This document shows positions 1-7,346 of a DNA stretch of 14,910 nt, one piece after another. The DNA is taken from positions 1 through 14,910 of the forward strand of contig JAYSZI010000079.1 of NCBI GenBank assembly GCA_043738095.1. The letters are read 5' to 3'. The notes beneath the pieces were generated by a model. It made no database searches. It was given only the letters and a program-made list of their open reading frames with translations, and was not told where the DNA came from. The position numbers and the translations under genes were made by a program. Each line of letters starts with the position of its first letter. Position 1 is the first letter of the stretch. Source of the stretch: Lysobacter_K sp043738095. GTDB lineage: Bacteria > Pseudomonadota > Gammaproteobacteria > Xanthomonadales > Xanthomonadaceae.

Positions 1-219
1 CCGAAGGCCTGCCCGTTCACCACGCTGTACTGGGATTTCCTGGACCGGCACGCAGCGCGGTTCCGCGACCACCCGCGCGCCGGTATGCAGTGGCGCAACC
101 TGGACCGACTGGCGCCCGAGCGCATCCAGGCGATCCGCGAACAGGCAGCGGCGCTGCGCGCGACGCTTGCCAAGACGGCCTCTTCCAAGACTGCATCTTC
201 TGCTTCCGGCGAATCGTAA
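1..219 (+). CDS. FeS-type cryptochrome/photolyase (DPRP family), C-terminal end
   Basis: The window opens inside this gene. Reading from base 1 gives 72 residues and a TAA stop. The visible stretch starts KACPFTTLYWDFLDRH and continues with MQWRNLDRL. This is the C-terminal signature of the deoxyribodipyrimidine photolyase-related family, the iron-sulfur bacterial cryptochromes and (6-4) photolyases such as Agrobacterium PhrB. In that family the Cys of the CPF motif is the last ligand of a [4Fe-4S] cluster and the following aromatic segment packs on FAD. Known members repair (6-4) photoproducts using light. The last 25 residues are Ala/Ser/Lys-rich and look like a disordered tail. A dehydrogenase remnant and a class I CPD photolyase follow on the same strand, so this is probably part of a light-dependent UV repair unit. 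The FAD domain and antenna site lie outside the window. Confidence 0.8.
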   Translation, partial: PKACPFTTLYWDFLDRHAARFRDHPRAGMQWRNLDRLAPERIQAIREQAAALRATLAKTASSKTASSASGES

Positions 220-251
220 TCCTCTCTTTCCCACCCGGAGCGGGCTTCGCC

Positions 252-491
252 ATGAACACTTCCCCCCAGACCCGTCTGATCACTGGCGCGACCGGCGCCA
301 GATTCGCCTCCAGCGAACTGGCGCGCAAAGCGGTTTCCGCGCAGTATCGGCTGGGACGCCACGGCGAAGCCGCCGGTGCCGCCGAACTCGCGGCGTTCCC
401 GATTTTGCAACGTGCCGCATGGATCAGCGGGCAGATCATTGCCATGCACGGCGGCTTCCTTGGCGTAAGACCCCCAGTGAAGGTGAGCTGA
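252..491 (+). pseudogene. Remnant of a short-chain dehydrogenase/reductase (SDR), internally deleted
   Basis: This 79-codon frame starts at ATG 252, with a GGAG about 11 bases upstream. It begins like an SDR Rossmann strand (RLITGATGA, the start of TGxxxGxG). By residue 17 it jumps to what looks like the last quarter of an SDR: SELARKAVSAQYRLGRHGEA, then AAWISGQIIAMHGGF, resembling the usual T/SGQxxxVDGG ending. Full SDRs run about 230-250 residues and have a central YxxxK catalytic motif. Here roughly 160 residues, including that motif, are missing, and the final DGG reads HGG. An active dehydrogenase is therefore very unlikely. The frame stays open, and its TGA overlaps the phr ATG (TGATG), so translation through it may still deliver ribosomes to phr. 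Assignment to SDR is by motif resemblance. An unrelated small protein is the alternative. Confidence 0.6.
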
Positions 492-1909
492 TGGCGAACG
501 CGATCGTCTGGTTCCGCAACGACCTGCGGTTGGCCGACAACCCGGCGCTGCAGGCCGCACTGGACGCCGGCCATGCGCCGATCCCGGTGTACATCCACGC
601 ACCGGAAGAGGAGGGCGCGTGGGTGCCGGGCGCCGCCTCCGAGGCCTGGCGCCACCGTTCGCTGGCCGCGCTCGATGCCGATCTGCGCAAACGCGGCTCG
701 CGGCTGCGCATCTTCCATTCGCCGACCCTGCAGACCTTGCAAACGCTCGCGGCCGCCTGCGATGCCGAGGCGGTGTTCTGGAATCGCCGCTACGAGCCGG
801 CGATCGAGAAGCGCGATACCGCGATCAAATCCGCGTTGAAACAGCAGGGCTTGCGCACCGAGAGCCACAACGGCGCGCTGCTGTTCGAGCCCTGGCAGGT
901 CGCGACCAAGCAGGGCGGGCCATACAAAGTCTTCACCCCGTTCTGGCGCGCCGGCAGTGCGATCCTGCATCTGCAGATGCTGCACGATGCGCCGGCCACG
1001 CTGCCGGATGTCGACGACGGCCCGCACGGATTGCCGCTGGAGGCATTGAAATTGTCGCCGTCGCTGGACTGGGACAGCGGTTTCTGGGGGCACTGGCAGC
1101 CCGGCGAAGCCGGCGCGCACGCCGCGCTGGACGTGTTCGCCGAGGGCGCCTTGCGCGATTACCGCAGCGAACGCGATCGCCCCGATCGCGCCGGTACCTC
1201 GCGGCTGTCGCCGCATCTGCATTTCGGCGAGATCGCGCCGTGGCGCATCGCGACCGTGCTGCTGTCGCTGCGCACGCCGCGGCTGGCCGAGGAGATCGAC
1301 GGTTACCTGCGGCAACTGGGTTGGCGCGAGTTCGCCCACCATCTGCTGCATCACTTCCCGCAGACGACCGAGCAGAACCTCAACCCGCGTTTCGCCGATT
1401 TCCCGTGGGCGAAGATCAGTCCGTTCATGCGCGACGCTTGGCGTCACGGCCGCACCGGGGTGCCCATCGTCGATGCCGGCATGCGCGAGCTGTGGTGCAC
1501 CGGCTGGATGCACAACCGCGTGCGCATGATCGTCGGCAGCTATCTGACCAAGCACTTGCGCTACCACTGGCAGCACGGAGCGCGCTGGTTCTGGGAGACG
1601 CTGGTGGATGCCGACCTCGCCAGCAATACGATGGGCTGGCAATGGGTGGCCGGCACGGGCGCCGATGCCGCGCCGTACTTCCGCGTGTTCAATCCAGTCA
1701 CGCAGGCCGTGAAGTTTGATCCCGACGGACGTTACATCGCCCGCTGGGTACCGGAGTTGGCGGGCGTGCCGTTGCCGTTGCGTTTTGCGCCGTGGCGCGA
1801 CCCGGAAACCTTAAGTGGGATCGCGCCCGACTACCCATCGCAGCCGCTCGTCGACCTGGCCGCGGGCCGCGATGCGGCGCTCGCCGCTTACCGGAAGCAG
1901 CGCGGCTGA
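491..1909 (+). CDS. phr: Class I deoxyribodipyrimidine (CPD) photolyase
   Basis: The protein has 472 residues, the normal size for class I CPD photolyases, which split cyclobutane pyrimidine dimers with blue light using FADH-. The N-terminal antenna domain starts IVWFRNDLRLADNPAL. The FAD-binding half shows TSRLSPHLHFGEI near residue 235, GWREFAHH near 277, IVDAGMRELWCTGWMHNRVR near 326, and DADLASNTMGWQWVAG near 374, followed by FRVFNPVTQ. These contain the FAD contacts and tryptophans of the electron-transfer chain. An upstream in-frame extension exists, but ATG 491 opens exactly on the conserved antenna strand. It sits behind GAAGGTGAG at about 479-487, inside the end of the preceding SDR remnant, so start and stop overlap and the two are probably translationally coupled. 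Expression likely comes from upstream of the FeS photolyase. The antenna cofactor cannot be decided by eye. Confidence 0.95.
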   Translation: MANAIVWFRNDLRLADNPALQAALDAGHAPIPVYIHAPEEEGAWVPGAASEAWRHRSLAALDADLRKRGSRLRIFHSPTLQTLQTLAAACDAEAVFWNRRYEPAIEKRDTAIKSALKQQGLRTESHNGALLFEPWQVATKQGGPYKVFTPFWRAGSAILHLQMLHDAPATLPDVDDGPHGLPLEALKLSPSLDWDSGFWGHWQPGEAGAHAALDVFAEGALRDYRSERDRPDRAGTSRLSPHLHFGEIAPWRIATVLLSLRTPRLAEEIDGYLRQLGWREFAHHLLHHFPQTTEQNLNPRFADFPWAKISPFMRDAWRHGRTGVPIVDAGMRELWCTGWMHNRVRMIVGSYLTKHLRYHWQHGARWFWETLVDADLASNTMGWQWVAGTGADAAPYFRVFNPVTQAVKFDPDGRYIARWVPELAGVPLPLRFAPWRDPETLSGIAPDYPSQPLVDLAAGRDAALAAYRKQRG

Positions 1910-1915
1910 GTCGCG

Positions 1916-1945
1916 TTGACGCCGCTCGCGGCTGCGTGATTCACT
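1916..1945 (+). promoter_or_regulatory. Possible weak promoter ahead of the WS/DGAT gene
   Basis: The short gap after phr contains TTGACG (1916-1921), a good -35 match. At 18 bases' spacing comes TTCACT (1940-1945), a poor -10 match. A small GCCGC-TC-GCGGC dyad lies between them. The gene could equally be cotranscribed with phr, since the gap is only 58 bases and has no terminator. Confidence 0.25.
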
Positions 1946-1967
1946 CGAGCGAACCTTGGAGGGTTGC

Positions 1968-3425
1968 ATGGCCATTGCCCAACCGCGCCTGCGCGCGCGT
2001 CGCGAGCCGATGTCGCGCGTGGATACCGCTTGGTTGCGCATGGAGCGGCCGACCAATCCGATGATGATCACCGGCGTGTTGATGTTCGCCGAACCGATGG
2101 CGCTGGAAAAACTCCGACGCGTGATCAAGCAACGCTTCCTGGCCTACACGCGCTTCCGGCAGAAGGCGGTCGAGACGGCCGCGGGCGCCGCGTGGCAGAT
2201 CGACGAAAACTTCGACCTCGATTGGCATGTGCAGCACGCGGCTTTGCCGGGGCGCGGCGGTAAGCGGGCATTGGAACGATTCGTCAGCCAACTCGCGTCA
2301 TCGCCGCTGAATCACAGCCGGCCGCTGTGGCAGTTCCATCTGGTCGAGCGGTACGAGGGCGGATCGGCGCTGGTCGCGCGTATCCACCACAGCTATGCCG
2401 ACGGCATCGCGTTGGTGCAGGTACTGCTGTCGCTGACCGATACCACGCGTGAGCCCGAGAAGGACAGTGAGTTGTCGCGCGCGTGGCTCAAGCGCGATCA
2501 CGCCGACGTCGCGAGGCGGGTTGGCGCGGTGGACAAATACCTCAAGCTCGGCAGCAAGGTCGTCGAGAAGGGCATGCAGATGTATCGCGATCCGACGCTG
2601 GCTGCGATTCTGGCGAAGGAGGGCGGGGAAATCGGACGCGAGTTGCTGCATGCGCTGGCCTTGCCTGACGACCCCCCCTCGCTGCTGCGCGGCAAGCTTG
2701 GCGTCAGCAAGCGCGTGGCATGGGCGGAACCACTCGATCTGGAGGAGGTCAAGGCCGTCGGGCGCGCCTGCGACTGCACCGTCAATGACGTGCTGATGGC
2801 GACCGTTTCCGGCGCGCTGCGCGACTACATGATTGAGCGCGGCGACAACGTCGACGGCGTGACGCTGCGTGCGACGGTGCCGGTCAACCTGCGCCCACTG
2901 GAGCACTCGAAGAAGCTCGGCAACCACTTCGGCCTGGTGTTCCTCGATCTGCCGGTGGGTGAGAGCAACCCGATCCGGAGGGTTGAGCGCGTTGCGCAGT
3001 GCATGAACACGCTGAAGAACTCGCGCCAGGCGATCGTTGCGTATGGGCTATTAGCTGCGCTCGGGATGGCGCCATCGGCGTTGCAAGGCGTGGCGCTGGA
3101 GTTGTTCAGCCGCAAGGCAACCGCGGTGGCCACCAACGTGCCCGGTCCACAGCAACCGCTGTACATGGCCGGCTGCGCGCTGCGCGAGATGATGTTCTGG
3201 GTGCCCCAGACCGGCTCGATTGGGGTCGGAATTTCGATCCTCAGCTACAACGGCCGCGTGCACTTCGGCCTGATTGCCGATGGCAAGTTGATTCCTGATC
3301 CCGACGCCGTGCTCAGTCGGCTGGGCGCCGAGTTCGACAAGCTGCTCTTCCTGGCGCTGATGTCCGATTGGGATGTCGCATTGGATGCAACCCACGCGCA
3401 GGCGCTGCTCCCTACTGGATCCTGA
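1968..3425 (+). CDS. Wax ester synthase / acyl-CoA:diacylglycerol acyltransferase (WS/DGAT)
   Basis: The 485-residue length is typical of bacterial WS/DGAT enzymes. They join acyl-CoA to fatty alcohols or diacylglycerol to make storage wax esters or triacylglycerol at the inner membrane. The condensation motif HHxxxDG is intact as HHSYADG, with H140, H141 and D145; the second His is the general base. An ND motif (TVNDVLMATVSGALRDYM), PVNLRP, and a C-terminal segment with TNVPGPQQPLYMAG are also family hallmarks. ATG 1968 is chosen over an in-frame TTG at 1956 because GGAGG (1958-1962) lies five bases before the ATG and would overlap the TTG. Whether it makes wax esters, triacylglycerol or both cannot be told from sequence. 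No fatty acyl reductase gene is visible nearby. Confidence 0.93.
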   Translation: MAIAQPRLRARREPMSRVDTAWLRMERPTNPMMITGVLMFAEPMALEKLRRVIKQRFLAYTRFRQKAVETAAGAAWQIDENFDLDWHVQHAALPGRGGKRALERFVSQLASSPLNHSRPLWQFHLVERYEGGSALVARIHHSYADGIALVQVLLSLTDTTREPEKDSELSRAWLKRDHADVARRVGAVDKYLKLGSKVVEKGMQMYRDPTLAAILAKEGGEIGRELLHALALPDDPPSLLRGKLGVSKRVAWAEPLDLEEVKAVGRACDCTVNDVLMATVSGALRDYMIERGDNVDGVTLRATVPVNLRPLEHSKKLGNHFGLVFLDLPVGESNPIRRVERVAQCMNTLKNSRQAIVAYGLLAALGMAPSALQGVALELFSRKATAVATNVPGPQQPLYMAGCALREMMFWVPQTGSIGVGISILSYNGRVHFGLIADGKLIPDPDAVLSRLGAEFDKLLFLALMSDWDVALDATHAQALLPTGS

Positions 3426-3511
3426 ATGGGGACCCGAGCCCGTCACCCGTCGCCCACGTCAGGGTGCTTAGCTTTGCCGCGACATCAGGCCGATAGCCAA
3501 AGGATCCAACC

Positions 3512-4225
3512 ATGAAGACTCAGACCAAACTTGCGCTCACCGCCGCAGTGATGACCGCCTTGCTTGCAGGTTGCGCCACGGGCGGTGGTGGCTACTACGG
3601 TGGTCAGCCGCAGCCGTACCCTTCGCAGTCCCAGCCGCAGGACAACGACAACAACCGCACCCAAAAGGGCGCGATCATCGGCGCCGTCGCGGGCGCCGTA
3701 GCTGGCCTGCTCAGCGGTGATGACGCCACCGAGCGGCGTCAGCGCGCCATGGTAGGTGCCGGTGTCGGCGGCCTCGCAGGGGGCGCGATCGGTAATTACC
3801 AGGATCGCCAGGAGCGCGCCCTTCGCGAGCGCATGGCGGGGACCGGTGTGGACGTCGTGCGCAACGGCGACAACATCACCCTGAATATGCCGGAGAACAT
3901 CACCTTTGGTTTCGACCGCTCGGACCTGCAATCGCAGTTCTATCCGGTGCTCGACAATGTCGCCAGCACCCTGCGCGAGTACAACCAGACCATCGTCGAA
4001 GTTGCAGGCCACACCGATAGCAAGGGCACCGATGCGTACAACCAAGCGTTGTCCGAGCGTCGTGCCGCCTCGGTGGGTAACTACCTGATGAGCAAAGGCC
4101 TGATGCGCGACCGCTTCATCCTGGTCGGCGCAGGTGAGTCGCGCCCAGTCAGCAGCAATGAAAGTGATGCCGGCCGGGCGCAGAATCGCCGGGTCGAGAT
4201 CACGCTGGTCCCGCTGCGCACCTAA
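3512..4225 (+). CDS. OmpA-family outer-membrane lipoprotein with glycine-zipper segment (YiaD-like)
   Basis: This is a 237-residue lipoprotein. A short basic N-terminus and hydrophobic stretch lead to a lipobox ending LLAGC, with C21 as the lipidated cysteine. Residue +2 is Ala, which permits outer-membrane sorting. Gly/Tyr/Gln-rich linker sequence follows, then a glycine-zipper region at about residues 50-93 (GAIIGAVAGAVAGLL and GAGVGGLAGGAIGNY). An OmpA C-terminal peptidoglycan-binding domain occupies about 125-237, with ITFGFDRSDL, AGHTDSKGTDAYNQALSERR and NRRVEI. The TD aspartate and the NRR arginine are the residues that grip diaminopimelate in OmpA domains. It probably tethers the outer membrane to the wall. 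AAAGGA (3499-3504) lies seven bases before the ATG. The mRNA ends at the intrinsic terminator near 4370 after a structured 3' region. Confidence 0.9.
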   Translation: MKTQTKLALTAAVMTALLAGCATGGGGYYGGQPQPYPSQSQPQDNDNNRTQKGAIIGAVAGAVAGLLSGDDATERRQRAMVGAGVGGLAGGAIGNYQDRQERALRERMAGTGVDVVRNGDNITLNMPENITFGFDRSDLQSQFYPVLDNVASTLREYNQTIVEVAGHTDSKGTDAYNQALSERRAASVGNYLMSKGLMRDRFILVGAGESRPVSSNESDAGRAQNRRVEITLVPLRT

Positions 4226-4370
4226 AGCAGGCAGTGGATCAGCTCAGCAACGGGGGTGAGCTTAGGGAAGAGCAAGCGAGCGCACAGGGAAGTGCGCCCC
4301 GCGGTAATGGCCGCAAAACACAGCGCGGATGTAAATGACGAGCGAGGCAGGACGACTGCCTCGCTTTTTT
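4226..4370 (+). ncRNA. Candidate CsrA/RsmA-binding 3'UTR RNA downstream of the OmpA lipoprotein gene
   Basis: The 115 bases between the ompA-like stop and the terminator fold into several short hairpins and carry repeated GGA motifs. A 6-bp stem AGCTCA/TGAGCT lies at 4241-4262. A perfect 6-bp stem GCGCAC/GTGCGC (4280-4297) displays the loop AGGGAA. A 4-bp stem GCGG/CCGC lies at 4301-4314. GGA occurs at 4236, 4266, 4288, 4327 and at the tip of the terminator hairpin (4350). Read across the second hairpin, GCACAGGGAAGT matches 10 of 12 positions of the E. coli CsrA SELEX consensus RUACARGGAUGU, with GGA in the loop as CsrA prefers. I infer a CsrA/RsmA target or a 3'UTR-derived decoy RNA. No clear internal promoter is visible, so processing from the ompA mRNA is likelier than separate transcription. 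Confidence 0.4.
4341..4370 (+). terminator. Intrinsic terminator of the OmpA lipoprotein transcript
   Basis: A perfect 10-bp stem, AGCGAGGCAG (4341-4350) with CTGCCTCGCT (4356-4365), encloses the loop GACGA and is followed directly by a run of T to 4370. It is strong for plus-strand transcription. Read from the minus strand the stem is not followed by a T run, so it would serve mgtC poorly. Confidence 0.9.
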
Positions 4371-4405
4371 CATGCGGGCGCTTACTTCTTTCACGCGGGC
4401 GCTTA
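4364..4405. repeat. Tandem 21-bp duplication at the mgtC stop
   Basis: Bases 4364-4384 and 4385-4405 are two adjacent 21-bp copies identical at 19 of 21 positions; the differences are at unit positions 4 and 10. Each copy contains GCGGGCGCTTA, whose last three bases are a TAA stop on the minus strand. The copy nearest the gene supplies the actual mgtC stop. The other copy supplies the T run of the plus-strand terminator. The period equals seven codons. Confidence 0.85.
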
Positions 4406-4876
4406 CTGATCAGGACTCTGACGCTTGGGCCATAAGCGTCGCTCGACAAGGTTGAGCAGGGTGAGGATCAGTAGCGTCAGGGCCGTAGCGGCCGAGGCAA
4501 GCGCGTAGTAGCCCAATCCAGTGGCAACCCCGATCACGGCCACCATCAACAGCGAGGCGGCGGTCGTGATGCCAGCCACAGTTTGGCCGCCGCGGCCGGC
4601 GAAGATGGTGCCCGCACCGATGAAAGACACGCCAGCAATCACGGACTCAATCAAGCGCAACGGATCGATCTGCACGCGCGAGGTGTAATGCGAGTGGTCC
4701 TGGGAAAGCACTAACTCGCCGATCCCGAGTAACAGGGCCGCCGCGCCGGCGACCAACATATGCGTGCGGAAGCCCGCGGGGCGATTCTTCATTTCGCGCT
4801 CGAGGCCAATCACACCGCCCAGCACCATTGCGTACGCGGCAGCGGCCACCACCCACAGTTGCTCGGTCCAATCCAT
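4403..4876 (-). CDS. MgtC/SapB family inner-membrane protein
   Basis: The protein has 157 residues from ATG 4876. An in-frame GTG at 4894 would add six residues, and neither start has a clear ribosome binding site. The MgtC N-terminal signature is present: a first membrane helix ending GGVIGLEREMKNRPAGFRTHMLVAGA. Further hydrophobic segments follow around VIAGVSFIGAGTIF and the C-terminal YYALASAATALTLLILTLL. Only the membrane domain is present; the cytosolic ACT-like tail of Salmonella MgtC is missing, as in the shorter SapB-type members. Family members modulate Mg2+ and pH homeostasis or F-ATPase in pathogens, but the role of short forms in free-living bacteria is not settled. It lies 93 bases downstream of a FAD oxidoreductase on the same strand and may share its transcript. 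Confidence 0.88.
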   Translation of the reverse strand: MDWTEQLWVVAAAAYAMVLGGVIGLEREMKNRPAGFRTHMLVAGAAALLLGIGELVLSQDHSHYTSRVQIDPLRLIESVIAGVSFIGAGTIFAGRGGQTVAGITTAASLLMVAVIGVATGLGYYALASAATALTLLILTLLNLVERRLWPKRQSPDQ

Positions 4877-4969
4877 CGCCCAACGCTGAGGCACGCGACG
4901 TTAAGCCCGGGTATTCAAACGTCGTTGTAGCCAAATGCGAAGCCAGCTGCTCCATCACGTGGCGTTTGC

Positions 4970-6208
4970 TCAGTCGAGGCGATCGAAGGAAAACAGCGCA
5001 GAGAGCGGGTGCGGGCGGCGCTCAATTAACGCTCGGATCATGCCCGCACCGATCATCGCGTAGGTGATGCCATTGCCGCCGTAGGCCATGGCGAAGTGCA
5101 CGCGCGGTCCGTATTGCGCATGCGGACCGAAGAACGGCAGCCCGTCGGCAGTTTCCGCAAACGTACCGGCCCAGGCGAACACCGGTTCGACGTCCAGGTG
5201 CGGAAAGTGCTGGCGCACTTGCTTGAGAAGAATTCGGGACTTTTTCCCGACCCGGGCATCGCGCTTGGCGGGTACGTCGACCGCATCGTCTTCGCCCCCG
5301 ACCAGAAGCCGGCCATCGCCCGTGCTGCGCATATACAAATATGGGCGCGCTGACTCCCAGATCATGGTGTGCGCCAGCGCGCCCAGCGCCTCGGCCGCAA
5401 TCGGATCGGTAATGCAGGCGTAGCTGCTGCGATTGCGCGCGACGCGTTGCTTGAGCCACGCTTGGCTCGCATAGCCGGCGGCCACGACAACATGCCGCGC
5501 GCGGATGCGATGACCATTATCCAGTCGCAGTGTGACCCCGCGCGGCGTTGGCTCAAGACCCGTCACCGCGGTGCGGTCGTGGACAGCGGTTCCGCGTTTC
5601 TGCAACCGCTGCAACAGGCGGTAGGTGAGGCGATACGGGTCGACGATCGCAGCCAGATCACTAAGAATGGCGCCCGGCGCCTCGATGCCGTAATCGGCAC
5701 GCACTTCCTCGCGATCTACCCAACGCACCGCGAATCCATGCCGATGGCGCAACGCGCATTCCTGCTGCAGTGGGCCCACATGGCCGCGCTTGCTGGCGTA
5801 GTACAGGCTCTGCATCCGCTTGAAATCCACGTCGCGCACCTCTTGCGCGAGCCGTTGCAGCTGCGGGATGGCCTCAGCGCAGGCGCGATACGCGAGCACG
5901 GCTTGGTCTTCGCCGAGCTGGCGGGCCAGATCGACCATATGCGTGTCGATTTCGTATTGCAGCAGTGCCGTGCTGGCGGAAGTACTGCCCCAGCCCACAT
6001 CGCGTTGATCGATGACCAACACCTCATGGTCATGGCGGGCGAGATCATCGGCAATCAGCGCGCCGCCGATGCCGGCGCCTATCACAGCAACGTCGCAAGT
6101 CGCGTCCGTTTGCAGCGGCGGAAATGCATGCATCAGCCCGTTCTTGACCGCCCAGTACGGGTAACCGCTTTTGAGATCCACGCAGAATTTCTCTGACTGA
6201 TTCCGCAC
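4970..6208 (-). CDS. FAD-dependent oxidoreductase, DAO family
   Basis: A 412-residue flavoprotein of the D-amino-acid oxidase/glycine oxidase superfamily. The FAD ADP-binding fingerprint VAVIGAGIGG has its GxGxxG at residues 44-49. It is followed by the acidic strand end VLVIDQRDVGWGSTSAS and by ALLQYEIDTHMVDLA. Near the C-terminus, FAWAGTFAETADGLPFFG and the glycine-rich AYGGNGITYAMIGA are the second FAD contact typical of DAO proteins. An N-terminal SGYPYWAVKNGL box before the Rossmann fold occurs in a subgroup of unknown substrate. The start is GTG 6208 with only a weak AGG before it; a later GTG at residue 10 is possible. The amine or amino-acid substrate cannot be deduced. It diverges from the exonuclease gene across about 100 bases, and mgtC follows it. 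Confidence 0.85.
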   Translation of the reverse strand: MRNQSEKFCVDLKSGYPYWAVKNGLMHAFPPLQTDATCDVAVIGAGIGGALIADDLARHDHEVLVIDQRDVGWGSTSASTALLQYEIDTHMVDLARQLGEDQAVLAYRACAEAIPQLQRLAQEVRDVDFKRMQSLYYASKRGHVGPLQQECALRHRHGFAVRWVDREEVRADYGIEAPGAILSDLAAIVDPYRLTYRLLQRLQKRGTAVHDRTAVTGLEPTPRGVTLRLDNGHRIRARHVVVAAGYASQAWLKQRVARNRSSYACITDPIAAEALGALAHTMIWESARPYLYMRSTGDGRLLVGGEDDAVDVPAKRDARVGKKSRILLKQVRQHFPHLDVEPVFAWAGTFAETADGLPFFGPHAQYGPRVHFAMAYGGNGITYAMIGAGMIRALIERRPHPLSALFSFDRLD

Positions 6209-6310
6209 AGCAAAACCTGAATGTCGTCAGCGCGGGGTGAGCGCGGCCCCCAGCGCAGAGCAGCCGATGCCTTTGCAAGGTACTGACATCGCGCCCGTTA
6301 CCGTCCCGGC

Positions 6311-7315
6311 ATGCAATTGGGCAACGACCTTGTAATCCTGCGCCGCGAGGGGCTTTACTGCCCCCAAGGCGATTTCTACATCGACCCCTGGCAGCCGGTA
6401 GAACGCGCCGTGATCACCCACGGTTACGGCGATCACGCACGCGCGGGCATGGGCGACTACCACCTCGCCACCCCGGGTTTGTCGATCCTGCAGTGGCGCC
6501 TCGGCGTCCAGAGCTATGTTCCGCACGAATACGGCGAGCCGTTCGAGCTCGGCAATGCGCGCATCAGCCTGCATCCTGCGGGACATGTGCTCGGCTCCGC
6601 GCAGGCACGCATCGAGGTTGACGGCCAAGTGTGGGTCGCATCGGGCGACTACAAGCGACAGTCCGATCCGACCTGCGCGCCACTGGAGGTGGTGCCGTGC
6701 GAGGTGTTCATCACGGAGGCGACATTCGGCCTGCCGATCTTCCGCTGGCCGGACACCGGCGACGTCGCGCGCGACATCGTGCGCTGGCGCGATCATTGCG
6801 CGCTGCGCGGCGAGGCGGCTGTGTTGTTCTGCTACGCGCTAGGTAAGGCGCAACGTCTGCTGGCCGAACTGGCTGAGTGCACGGATCGGCCCGCGTTCGT
6901 GCATGGCGCGACCGCCGCCGGCGTGGAGGTCTATCGCCAAGCCGGTGTTGAGATGTTGGCAACGGAACTGGTGAAGGAGGGGGGCAAAGGCTCGGACTTT
7001 GCCGGTGAGTTGGTTCTCGCGCCGCCATCGGCCGCGGGCAGCCCCTGGATGGGGCGCTTCCGTGGAGCGCAGACCGGGTTTGCCTCCGGCTGGATGCGGA
7101 TCCGCGGCAATCGTCGCCGGCGCAATTTCAGTCGCGGCTTTGTCGTATCCGATCATGCCGACTGGCCCGATCTCATGCGAACAATCCGCGAGACCGGCGC
7201 CCGCCGCGTCATCGCTACGCACGGCAATCCCGATGCGCTCCTGCGCGCGCTCAATGAACAAGGCCTCGCCGCGGAGGCATTTCGTACAGAATTTGGTGAG
7301 GGCGGAGACGCATGA
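6311..7315 (+). CDS. Ligase-associated DNA exonuclease (metallo-beta-lactamase fold)
   Basis: The protein has 334 residues and an N-terminus LYCPQGDFYIDPWQPVERAVITH characteristic of the ligase-associated exonuclease family (SNM1/CPSF-like beta-lactamase fold). These proteins act with an ATP-dependent ligase in DNA damage repair. Metal-site motifs seen are THGYGDHAR, HPAGHVLGSAQ, ASGDYK, TEATFGLP, and SDHADWPDL with IATHGN near the end. The first motif should read HxHxDH, but the second His is Tyr (codon TAC instead of CAC), while the other ligands look intact. Activity may therefore be altered. ATG 6311 is chosen because the family's N-terminus begins there; no Shine-Dalgarno is visible. The ATP-dependent ligase gene starts 31 bases after the stop, so the two are an operon. 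Confidence 0.92.
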   Translation: MQLGNDLVILRREGLYCPQGDFYIDPWQPVERAVITHGYGDHARAGMGDYHLATPGLSILQWRLGVQSYVPHEYGEPFELGNARISLHPAGHVLGSAQARIEVDGQVWVASGDYKRQSDPTCAPLEVVPCEVFITEATFGLPIFRWPDTGDVARDIVRWRDHCALRGEAAVLFCYALGKAQRLLAELAECTDRPAFVHGATAAGVEVYRQAGVEMLATELVKEGGKGSDFAGELVLAPPSAAGSPWMGRFRGAQTGFASGWMRIRGNRRRRNFSRGFVVSDHADWPDLMRTIRETGARRVIATHGNPDALLRALNEQGLAAEAFRTEFGEGGDA

Positions 7316-7346
7316 CAGGGCCCCGACAAACACGCGCGGCGTATCG

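Noticed and set aside
17..1642. 541-codon minus-strand frame opposite the photolyase genes
   Set aside because: Low-complexity Arg/Gln/Ala translation with no domain, fully opposite phr, whose motifs are unambiguous.
5369..6196. 275-codon plus-strand frame opposite the FAD oxidoreductase
   Set aside because: The minus strand carries the intact FAD fingerprint; the plus frame shows no family features and no ribosome site.
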